Part shown: one piece after another, positions 9,627 to 16,546 of the stretch
How the letters are laid out: each line of letters starts with the position of its first letter
How positions within the stretch are numbered: position 1 is the first letter of the stretch
DNA from: Bacillus sp. OV166
Lineage (GTDB): Bacteria; Bacillota; Bacilli; Bacillales; Cytobacillaceae
Length of the DNA stretch: 64,000 nt
Assembly (NCBI RefSeq): GCF_900177675.1
Contig: NZ_FXWM01000001.1
Coordinates: 5,403,001-5,467,000, forward strand
Reading direction: 5' to 3'
Notes under the pieces: model-generated
The model's database searches: none
What the model saw: the letters and a program-made list of their open reading frames with translations, nothing else
Told to the model about the DNA's origin: nothing
Made by a program: the position numbers and the translations under genes

Positions 9627-10523
9627 TTAAACATCACTATCTATAAATTGTGTAATTGCGTTTACTAGCTGTGGAAGATCATCCATCAATGGGGAGTGAC
9701 CACAATTCTTTAACTCAATAAACCTAGCTTTTTCCCCTAGGTCCTCCAGTAATTCCTTCGTCATGTCTCCAGTTACCACAAAATCACGATCTCCGCTTAG
9801 CACCAGTACTGGTACCGTAATATCATCCACTTTCCCATTTCCTTCAACAAGTCCATTATGATGGTGGCTGATATTAAACGTGTTATTGGAATGATGCACC
9901 TCAGCTAAGTTCCGCTGGGTTCTCATATCTTGAACATACGCATCATAAAGTTCAGGTGCAGGCTGATTGTGAGTATAGATAACAGCGTTCCAAATGAGCT
10001 TCAATAATTCAGTGTTATTCGTGTCATAAGCGGTTTGGACAGGTATTGTTTTCGTAACATCCCTTTTGATCTCTTCATGTAACGCAAATCTCCGCGGCTC
10101 ATCATTTTCATTTAATTTCCCGTCAAATGGATAGCCACGGGTGGATTCAGATGCTAATAAAATAAGTTTGTTTGCGTACCCAGGGTAATCCGCCACAAAC
10201 TGCATGGCAACCGCACCACCGGTTGACCAACCAACAACCGCAAAATCCTTTAAGCCTATTTCATCAACAAACAGCTTTACATCATCTGAAAAATCTTTTA
10301 TAGACATCACTAGATTGTTATAGGTTGAACCGCCAAATCCTCGTAAGTCAACCGCATATAGTTTATATTTGGCATCCAAATTCTCAAGCACCAAATCCCA
10401 GTGCTTCGAAGAAGTCATATTTCCGTGGATTAACAAAACTTTTATTTCTCCTCCATCCCTCTCCCGATAGGTAAGAGTTTCATCATTAGCAAGTTTAACT
10501 TCCTTAAGTGTCACATTAACCAT
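9627..10523 (-). CDS. alpha/beta hydrolase
   Basis: 298 aa when started at ATG 10523, which overlaps the stop of the condensing-enzyme gene by eight bases and has GGAAGG upstream; a longer frame would extend backwards into that gene. Alpha/beta hydrolase fold: oxyanion HGNMTSSKHWD, nucleophile elbow GWSTGGAVA, acid in SGDRDFVVTG and histidine in NCGHSPLMDDLP. The family includes esterases, thioesterases, C-C bond hydrolases and lactonases. Its tight coupling to a KAS III-like enzyme suggests it acts on the product or substrate of that enzyme, for example by cleaving a beta-keto thioester or C-C bond. The specific reaction is unknown. Confidence 0.85.
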   Translation of the reverse strand: MVNVTLKEVKLANDETLTYRERDGGEIKVLLIHGNMTSSKHWDLVLENLDAKYKLYAVDLRGFGGSTYNNLVMSIKDFSDDVKLFVDEIGLKDFAVVGWSTGGAVAMQFVADYPGYANKLILLASESTRGYPFDGKLNENDEPRRFALHEEIKRDVTKTIPVQTAYDTNNTELLKLIWNAVIYTHNQPAPELYDAYVQDMRTQRNLAEVHHSNNTFNISHHHNGLVEGNGKVDDITVPVLVLSGDRDFVVTGDMTKELLEDLGEKARFIELKNCGHSPLMDDLPQLVNAITQFIDSDV

Positions 10524-11538
10524 CCAGATCAACCTTCCCCCATTTAATTGTAGTTGCTCCCCACGCATAGCCAATTCCAGCACTAACTAAAACGACAACA
10601 TCGCCTTCTTTAACTTTTCCATCTGATAAGGCCAACTCCAAGGACAATATCTGATCAATTTGCCCGATATGACCATAATCTTCTAAATAAATAGACTGTT
10701 CTTCGGACAAACCCAGTTCTTTTAAAACATATTCATGTGCGGACTTTTTCATGTGAAGGATACCAAGATAAGAAATATCCTTCTCACTAAACCCACTTTT
10801 CCTTAAAGATTCACGAATAACCTTTAGAAAATTATTCATTGATTTCTGTTCGAGGCGCTCCTTCATACCTTCTGGATCAAGAACATCGAGCTTATTAAGC
10901 CGCTGAGCAATAGCCTCTTTTGTAATGGGGTTCTTGGTCCCTCCGGAAACAACGACGACGTCGTCTGAAAAAGAACCATCAGTGATTATATCTGTTTCCA
11001 TTAATAGGTTTTCGTTATGCCCTTTTTTTAACAGGATCGCTCCACCCCCAGCACCGAGATTAAACATGAAACGGGTCCTTGGATTGTCGTAATCAATGAA
11101 ATCCACATTCCGATACCCACCTGCAAGAAGAACCGTTTGAATACCTGGATCAGCAATCATCATAGATTTTGCTACTTTTAATGCCATGACAGTTGTCCCG
11201 CATCTCAAGGCAACATCAAATGCCCATGCATTCAAAGCTCCAACTGCTTCTTGAAGTTTAATACCAGCGGTCCACAGAGGGTATTCCTTATGTTCCTCAC
11301 CAATATAAATAACCAGGTCAATCTCCATTGGATCGATTCCAGCTTTAGCAATAGCTTGTTTTGCAGCGACGATCCCCATTTCACACGTATGGTCTTCTGG
11401 TCCTGGGATATACTTTTTCTTTATGCCCATTTTTTCTTCAACAACTGAAACAGGGATATCGGCCATTTCTGCAATCTCTTTTCCAGTCAAAAATTCTTCA
11501 GGCAAATAAATGCCCGTGCTCAGGATCCCGATTTGCAA
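10516..11538 (-). CDS. 3-oxoacyl-ACP synthase III-like condensing enzyme (thiolase superfamily)
   Basis: 340 aa, TTG start preceded by GTAGGTGAT. The fold signature of KAS III is clear: MQIGILSTGIYLPEEFLTG at the N-terminus, a catalytic cysteine in ALRCGTTVMALK (Cys113), a histidine in LGILHMKKS (His262) and a glycine-rich C-terminus VLVSAGIGYAWGATTI. FabH uses Cys-His-Asn; here the Asn position (GNTSAAS in FabH) reads GHIGQID, so the third residue is His290. This makes an ordinary fatty-acid initiation role unlikely. It lies in an operon with an importer, a hydrolase and (nearby) a CoA ligase, so it probably condenses or cleaves an acyl-CoA in a dedicated pathway, comparable in kind to PqsD or HMG-CoA-synthase-like enzymes. 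Confidence 0.82.
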   Translation of the reverse strand: MQIGILSTGIYLPEEFLTGKEIAEMADIPVSVVEEKMGIKKKYIPGPEDHTCEMGIVAAKQAIAKAGIDPMEIDLVIYIGEEHKEYPLWTAGIKLQEAVGALNAWAFDVALRCGTTVMALKVAKSMMIADPGIQTVLLAGGYRNVDFIDYDNPRTRFMFNLGAGGGAILLKKGHNENLLMETDIITDGSFSDDVVVVSGGTKNPITKEAIAQRLNKLDVLDPEGMKERLEQKSMNNFLKVIRESLRKSGFSEKDISYLGILHMKKSAHEYVLKELGLSEEQSIYLEDYGHIGQIDQILSLELALSDGKVKEGDVVVLVSAGIGYAWGATTIKWGKVDLDG

Positions 11539-11556
11539 ACCTAATCACCTACCTCT

Positions 11557-11736
11557 CTATGCTTTTTCCGCCATTGCCTTCATAAAAATCAGCGCTTCTT
11601 CAATCGATTCAAATAATGTTTCTCTGTCCTCTTGAACATGGGTAACTTTTATTCTCCATTGTTTCTCGCCTGTTTCCTTCTCAAAAGCGGCCAACTGAAA
11701 CCGAACAACAAAAGAAGCAATTTGATTTAACTCCAT
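11557..11736 (-). CDS. small uncharacterised protein of 59 aa in the importer/condensing-enzyme operon
   Basis: Reads MELNQIASFVVRFQLAAFEK at its start and ends IFMKAMAEKA, with GGAGGAAGGA immediately upstream of the ATG. It is 12 bases after the permease stop and 18 bases before the condensing-enzyme start, so it is plausibly a real cistron. It has no signal peptide or membrane span; the predicted character is a short beta segment followed by an acidic helix (EDRETLFESIEEALIFMKAM). I do not recognise the family. It could be an accessory subunit of a neighbouring enzyme. Confidence 0.7.
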   Translation of the reverse strand: MELNQIASFVVRFQLAAFEKETGEKQWRIKVTHVQEDRETLFESIEEALIFMKAMAEKA

Positions 11737-11748
11737 TCCTTCCTCCCT

Positions 11749-12747
11749 CTATCCCGCCAGTTTCCCCTCTTTTTTTGCGGATCGTTGTTTTTTTCTTTTC
11801 CATGAAAGCGTACTTAACGTACCAACAATTCCACGTGGGAAAAACATAACCACCAAGATATAAATTATCCCGAAGAAGATTATCCAACGCTCAAAAATCC
11901 AATGCTCTTTCGCTAATTCTGTCAGCCAATCATGAGCAAATTCAATTAATCCTGCCCCGATAATAGCCCCAATTAATGTTCCAACCCCGCCAATGATCGT
12001 CATTAATAAGGCATCTAAGGTGATATCCATTGAGAACACACTTGTATTCACAAATCGGAGCGAAATCGCATATAAAATCCCTGCAACACCCGCCAGTACT
12101 CCAGATACAACACTTGCGGCAATTTTATAATGAAGAACATGATACCCTAATGATTCCGTTCTCTGCTCATTTTCCCTAATTGCCTGCAACACGCGTCCCA
12201 ACGGTGAATTGGTAAATCGCTTCAGGATGAGAAAAACGGCAACCATAACAATAAGACTGAGGAGATAAAAATTAGTTCGGTCTATAAACAATTCTGGGAC
12301 CCGAAAAGTGAACCCATCATTTCCATAGGTCAAGGTCCGCCACTTTTCCGCTAGAACGAGGAAAAGGCCAGATAAAGATAGTGTTAGCATAGCGTAAAAA
12401 TGGCTTTTCAAACGTAGTGTAAGCAACCCAACAATGAAGCTGACCACAGCTGTAAGCACAATTGTTGTTAAGACTGCCAGTAAGAAGAAAATAAGCGTTG
12501 GTTCAAATCGTTTCATAAAAATACCCATTGAATAAGCTCCAATTCCAAAAAACATGGCATGCCCAAAGGAGACGATTCCCGTAAAGCCCAATAAGAGGTC
12601 ATAGCTCATCGCAAAAATTGAAAACACAAACACTTGTGTTAACAGAATCAATAGGTTTCTAGATTCATAAACAAAAGGTAATAGCAGCAGAAAAGCGGCA
12701 ACGACTAAAAAGATCGCTGTCATTCTATTCCCTTGAATAAACCTCAA
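11749..12747 (-). CDS. LIV-type ABC transporter permease, LivM-like
   Basis: 332 aa when started at TTG 12747 (GGGGTG eight bases upstream); a frame opening at 12801 would overlap the preceding gene without a ribosome site. A membrane protein with about ten spans; the segment AMSYDLLLGFTGIVSFGHAM and the later SPLGRVLQAIRENEQRTESLGY are the LivM-type signature, the latter being the cytoplasmic loop that contacts the ATPases. With the LivH-, LivF- and LivG-like products and the binding protein it forms a hydrophobic/branched-chain amino acid or small-acid importer. Substrate unknown. Confidence 0.9.
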   Translation of the reverse strand: MRFIQGNRMTAIFLVVAAFLLLLPFVYESRNLLILLTQVFVFSIFAMSYDLLLGFTGIVSFGHAMFFGIGAYSMGIFMKRFEPTLIFFLLAVLTTIVLTAVVSFIVGLLTLRLKSHFYAMLTLSLSGLFLVLAEKWRTLTYGNDGFTFRVPELFIDRTNFYLLSLIVMVAVFLILKRFTNSPLGRVLQAIRENEQRTESLGYHVLHYKIAASVVSGVLAGVAGILYAISLRFVNTSVFSMDITLDALLMTIIGGVGTLIGAIIGAGLIEFAHDWLTELAKEHWIFERWIIFFGIIYILVVMFFPRGIVGTLSTLSWKRKKQRSAKKEGKLAG

Positions 12748-12754
12748 TGTATTT

Positions 12755-13615
12755 TCACCCCTTCGTTCCAAATAAACCCTGCGGCCGAATAATAAGAACA
12801 ATTGCCATTAGGAGCATATTAACTGCCAGTGAGAGGTCCGGGACATAATAGGCCATAAAAGAACCGGAAAGCCCTACTAAGATGGCGGCTAAAACGGAGC
12901 CCTTAAAATTACCCATCCCACCAATGACGACAACAATGAACGCTAAAATGGCAAACTCCATTCCCATACCCGCATGGATTACTCCCGAATATGGTCCAAG
13001 GAGGACACCACCTAGAGCAGCCATTCCGGCCCCAATCATAAACACAAACATAAATACCCTTTGAATGTTGATTCCAAGCGCCTGAACCATTTCTTTATTC
13101 ATGACGCCAGCTCGGACCACTAGACCAATTTTGGTCTTTTTGAGTAAAAATTGAACACCGGTAAAAATGAGAAATCCCACAAAAATGATAAAGACTCGAT
13201 ACTTAATAATAATGACGCCGCCAAGCTCCCAGCTTCCTTTTAAATAATCGGGGGGCGATGCGGTTATTTGATTAGGACCCCAAATGACTTTCAGCATTTC
13301 GGATAAAACCAGCATTAAACCAAGAGTAATTAATATTTGCTGGACATGATTTCCATACACCGGTTTAATGATCCACTTTTCGGTAATAATCCCTAACAAG
13401 AATCCTGTTAGGATGGCGCCAATAATTCCAATCATAAAGCTGCCTGTTTTCGAGTAAATCCAAAGTCCACTATAAGCTCCCCAGGCAAATAACCCGCCAT
13501 GAGCAAAATTCAGCACGTCCATCAAACCGAAAATGAGGGTTAAACCGGCGGCTAATAAAAAAATCAGCATCCCTGTTGCCAAGCCATTTAAGGTTAAATT
13601 CATGAGTAATTCCAC
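12755..13615 (-). CDS. LIV-type ABC transporter permease, LivH-like
   Basis: 286 aa, GTG start with AAGGGGGAA upstream; an ATG four codons later is an alternative. It has about eight spans and the LivH hallmarks NGLATGMLIFLLAAGLTLIFG at the N-terminus (split here as NGLATGMLIF and LLAAGLTLIFG), NFAHGGLFAWGAYSG, VVRAGVMNKEMVQALGIN and the C-terminal IVVVIGGMGNFKGS. It partners the LivM-like permease, which starts seven bases before this stop codon is cleared. Same operon as the ATPases upstream. Confidence 0.9.
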   Translation of the reverse strand: MELLMNLTLNGLATGMLIFLLAAGLTLIFGLMDVLNFAHGGLFAWGAYSGLWIYSKTGSFMIGIIGAILTGFLLGIITEKWIIKPVYGNHVQQILITLGLMLVLSEMLKVIWGPNQITASPPDYLKGSWELGGVIIIKYRVFIIFVGFLIFTGVQFLLKKTKIGLVVRAGVMNKEMVQALGINIQRVFMFVFMIGAGMAALGGVLLGPYSGVIHAGMGMEFAILAFIVVVIGGMGNFKGSVLAAILVGLSGSFMAYYVPDLSLAVNMLLMAIVLIIRPQGLFGTKG

Positions 13616-13633
13616 AAAGATATTCCCCCTTCC

Positions 13634-14341
13634 TTACGCAATCCCTAAATATTTTCGTTTCATTTCTTCATCTTCTTTTAATTGCTTCATTGTTCCCTGA
13701 CTTACAGTTCTTCCATCATCGATAATGTAAAAGCAATCACCAATCGTGCTTGCCATCATGAAATTTTGTTCCACTAACACAATGGTGGTTTGATCTTTCA
13801 TTTGTAAAATAGATTCCATCACCTTCTCAACCACGATAGGGGCCAAGCCTTTACTTGGCTCGTCAATTAATAAGAGCTCGTTTTCATTTACATAGGCTCT
13901 GGCAATCGAAAGCATTTGTTTTTGCCCGCCGCTTAAAAGGCCGCCTGGTTTTTTCCAAAACTTTTTCAAGTCTGGAAACAACTCTAAAATCGAATCCATC
14001 CTTTTAGCCGTTTCTTCATTTTCTTTCTGAATCGCCACGCGCATATTTTCCTCTACGGTTAAACCTGCAAAAATCCCTTGATCTTCGGGGACATAGCCGA
14101 TACCCTTTTTAGCAATGGTATAGGTGGGAAGTGTTTGTATTGATTCTCCTTTAAAAGCAATACTTCCCTTCGAAGCTGGATTTAGTCCCATAATGGTCCG
14201 TAATGTCGTCGTTTTTCCTGCCCCATTTCTTCCAAGCAGGACCGTTACTTCGCCTTTTTTCACCTCAAAGGAAACACCTTGTAGAATATGATATTGACCA
14301 ATATGCGTCTCTACTTTATCAAGCTTCAACAGGTCGTTCAT
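13634..14341 (-). CDS. LIV-type ABC transporter ATPase, LivF-like
   Basis: 235 aa from ATG 14341, eight bases after GGAGG; a TTG one codon earlier is less well placed. Walker A GRNGAGKTT near residue 36, signature LLSGGQKQMLSIARA, Walker B LLLIDEPSKGLAPI and the switch histidine replaced by Q in VLVEQN, which is the normal LivF state. The start lies within the end of the LivG-like gene (23-base overlap). It energises the importer together with the LivG-like subunit. Confidence 0.92.
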   Translation of the reverse strand: MNDLLKLDKVETHIGQYHILQGVSFEVKKGEVTVLLGRNGAGKTTTLRTIMGLNPASKGSIAFKGESIQTLPTYTIAKKGIGYVPEDQGIFAGLTVEENMRVAIQKENEETAKRMDSILELFPDLKKFWKKPGGLLSGGQKQMLSIARAYVNENELLLIDEPSKGLAPIVVEKVMESILQMKDQTTIVLVEQNFMMASTIGDCFYIIDDGRTVSQGTMKQLKEDEEMKRKYLGIA

Positions 14342-15092
14342 CAAAATGACCTCCTAAATAGGCAGACTGAACGGTTTCATTTTTCATGATTTCTTCCGGA
14401 GTTCCGTCTGCTAGCAGTCTTCCATTAAATAACACCATCACTGAATCCGATAGATCCAAAATCAGATCCATTTTGTGTTCAATCAGGACAATCGTCCGGT
14501 TCGCCTGTTCTTTTATTTTCTTAATAACTTCTAATATCGCTGGAACTTCTTCAAGCGACATCCCCGCTGTTGGCTCATCTAATAAAAGTACTTCAGTTTC
14601 AAGAGCCAGCAGCATCGCAATCTCAAGCTTCCGCTTTTCCCCATGCGCGAGGTTACTTGCTAGTGAATTCTTTTTTTCATCTAATAGGACCAATTTCAGC
14701 CACTCAAGAGCCTTTTCTTCAAATACCCGGTACTTTTTATAGTGGAACAACATTTGGTAACGAATTCCCGCTTGCGATTGAACGGCTAACCTGACATTTT
14801 CTAAGACTGTTAGATTTGGAAAGACATTAGTGATTTGAAAAGAACGGCCGATTCCCACCCTGGTTCGATTCGTAGATGAAAATCTCGTAATATCTTTGCC
14901 GCGATAATATATTTTTCCTTTAGTAGGAGTTAATTGTCCGCTTAACAGGTTGAAAAAGGTTGTTTTCCCGGCCCCATTTGGTCCAATAATTGATTTGAAG
15001 TGTTTTTCGGGAACAGAAATACTGACGGAATCAACTGCAGTATGACCGCCAAACGTAATTGATAAATCATCGGTTTCAATAAGTGTAGACAT
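14319..15092 (-). CDS. LIV-type ABC transporter ATPase, LivG-like
   Basis: 257 aa from ATG 15092 (AGGTGGTG six bases upstream). Walker A GPNGAGKTTFFNLL, LAHGEKRKLEIAM as the signature loop, Walker B VLLLDEPTAGMSLEEV and H-switch IEHKMDLI. The sequence order ITFGGHTAVDSVS followed by IGRSFQITNVFPNLTVLENV is typical of LivG. It is the first cistron after the hairpin that separates the operon from the binding-protein gene. Confidence 0.92.
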   Translation of the reverse strand: MSTLIETDDLSITFGGHTAVDSVSISVPEKHFKSIIGPNGAGKTTFFNLLSGQLTPTKGKIYYRGKDITRFSSTNRTRVGIGRSFQITNVFPNLTVLENVRLAVQSQAGIRYQMLFHYKKYRVFEEKALEWLKLVLLDEKKNSLASNLAHGEKRKLEIAMLLALETEVLLLDEPTAGMSLEEVPAILEVIKKIKEQANRTIVLIEHKMDLILDLSDSVMVLFNGRLLADGTPEEIMKNETVQSAYLGGHFDERPVEA

Positions 15093-15130
15093 TCGTTTCA
15101 CCACCTAAGTTCTTAGCGTAAAATAAGGAA

Positions 15131-15165
15131 GAGGGTGACCAGCAATTTATGTCGGTCAAACCCTC
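15131..15165 (-). terminator. intercistronic hairpin between binding protein and LivG-like gene
   Basis: GAGGG-TT-TGACC and GGTCA-CCCTC pair around a 13-base loop, followed on the minus strand by TTCCTTATTTT. Such weak terminators or mRNA stabilisers after binding-protein genes lower expression of the downstream transporter parts. Confidence 0.5.
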
Positions 15166-15196
15166 GTCATTTTTTATCAGTTGAGATGAATTTAAC

Positions 15197-16429
15197 TTAT
15201 TTATTCCGAATTGGCGGTGCAGTTTCTTCAGGAGATAGCTCCCTGATCAGTACTGGGACCGGGTATGGAACACCATCCTTCTTCTCTAGCTTAATTGCAT
15301 ACAAGGTTTGCAGTGCCTGATGATCCTCTGGTCGGTAAGTCATCTTTCCTTTCGGTGTTTCAAAGCTCATACCTTCCATCGTTTCGATTAATTTATCAGC
15401 ATCTGCAGAACCTTCCGTTTTCTTCAATGCCTCTACAATCGAAATAGCAGCACTCATCCCCCCTGGGGTAAATAAATCAGGAACTTCGTTGTTAAATCTC
15501 TTCTTATGTTCCGCTACGAGCCAGTCGTTAATTTTATTTTTCGGCAGGTCATGATAATAAACAGTAAAACCTTCCATCCCAATCAACGGCTCCATTGTTG
15601 ATAATGCAGCAATATCCGGGGCCCCAGTCGAAATTTTGATTCCTTTTTCTTGAACCTTCATATCGGACAACTGTTTCCAAGGGGAGTTTGCTCCGGCCCA
15701 TACCACAAATAAGTAATCAGGTTTTGCGTCAACGATTTTTTGAATATTAGAAGTAAAATCTGTCGCTGCTGGATCTGCATATTCTTCCTTTACGATTTCA
15801 GCGCCCAGTTTTTGGGCCGCTTCTTTAAAGGCAGCAACGCCATCACGACCAAACGAATAATCCGGAGCAAGTGTTGCTATTTTCACTCCTTTTTTTGCAA
15901 TCGCGGCAGCACCTGCTACGGCATCTTGAGAAGAGTTACGTGCTGAATGGAACATATACTTATTAAACTCTGAACCCGTAATGCTATCAGCTGCTGCAGG
16001 TTCAACCACCATGATCTTTTGATATTCTTCTGCGAGCGGTAAGACGGCCAAGGTATCCGCAGAACTGGAGGATCCAACAAGGAAATCTACCTTATCTTCC
16101 TCTAACAGCTTTGTTGCTTTTTGCACGGCTACTTCCGGCTTCGTTTCTGTATCTTCCACAATGAATTCGATTTTTCTTCCAGCAACCTCCAATTTACCTT
16201 CGGTTGCATAATCAAGGCCTAGCTCAAAGCCTCTTAAGGTTTGTTTTCCGTAGGCTTCTAAAGCCCCAGTTTTGGAGGCAAGCACGCCAATTTTGATTGG
16301 ATCTTTATTTTCCGAACCACCATTGTCTTTCGAGTCTGATGATGATTGATCTGAGCTGCATGCACTGGCAAACATCATCACAAAAATAAGTAAACCTAAA
16401 ATTGCCCATTTCCCTCTTTTACCCTTCAC
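15197..16429 (-). CDS. LIV-type ABC transporter substrate-binding lipoprotein
   Basis: 410 aa with a GTG start after AAGGGGGAAAAAGA. It has a lipoprotein signal peptide: MKGKRGKWAILGLLIFVMMF, then ASAC with the lipobox cysteine at residue 24, followed by a Ser/Asp-rich linker. The mature part is a type I periplasmic-binding fold of the Peripla_BP_6 (LivJ/amide-binding) family: IKIGVLASKTGALEAYGKQT, VGSSSSADTLAVLPLAEEYQ, APDYSFGRDGVAAFKEAAQ. The ligand is likely a small amino acid, amide or carboxylate; the pocket cannot be read by eye. First gene of the operon, preceded by a promoter with TGTAAC direct repeats. Confidence 0.9.
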   Translation of the reverse strand: MKGKRGKWAILGLLIFVMMFASACSSDQSSSDSKDNGGSENKDPIKIGVLASKTGALEAYGKQTLRGFELGLDYATEGKLEVAGRKIEFIVEDTETKPEVAVQKATKLLEEDKVDFLVGSSSSADTLAVLPLAEEYQKIMVVEPAAADSITGSEFNKYMFHSARNSSQDAVAGAAAIAKKGVKIATLAPDYSFGRDGVAAFKEAAQKLGAEIVKEEYADPAATDFTSNIQKIVDAKPDYLFVVWAGANSPWKQLSDMKVQEKGIKISTGAPDIAALSTMEPLIGMEGFTVYYHDLPKNKINDWLVAEHKKRFNNEVPDLFTPGGMSAAISIVEALKKTEGSADADKLIETMEGMSFETPKGKMTYRPEDHQALQTLYAIKLEKKDGVPYPVPVLIRELSPEETAPPIRNK

Positions 16430-16465
16430 TCTTTTTCCCCCTTAAAATGTTTAATATCAAAATGA

Positions 16466-16475
16466 CAAAGCTTTG
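16466..16475. repeat. 10-bp palindrome CAAAGCTTTG in the binding-protein leader
   Basis: A perfect palindrome downstream of the putative -10 box and upstream of the ribosome site; possibly an operator, possibly chance. Confidence 0.25.
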
Positions 16476-16480
16476 ATTTT

Positions 16481-16514
16481 ATGATATGAGATGAAAGTTA
16501 CAAACTAGTTACAA
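16481..16514 (-). promoter_or_regulatory. putative SARP-type activator repeats and promoter of the LIV-type importer operon
   Basis: Minus strand: TTGTAAC (16514-16508), four bases, TTGTAAC (16503-16497), ten bases, TATCAT (16486-16481). The period is 11 bases and the distance to the -10 box is identical to the site before the acyl-CoA ligase. No normal -35 box is present at 17 bases, which fits an activator-dependent promoter. The regulator gene with a SARP C-terminus ends just upstream. Confidence 0.6.
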
Positions 16515-16546
16515 AAATAGAAGCAGCCTCTTATTAAGGCTGCTTC
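16511..16546 (-). terminator. terminator of the SARP-type regulator gene
   Basis: GAAGCAGCC / GGCTGCTTC nine-bp stem (16520-16528 and 16538-16546), followed on the minus strand by TATTTTTG. The stop codon of the regulator is in the loop, and the T-tract runs into the first TTGTAAC repeat of the next promoter. Confidence 0.75.
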
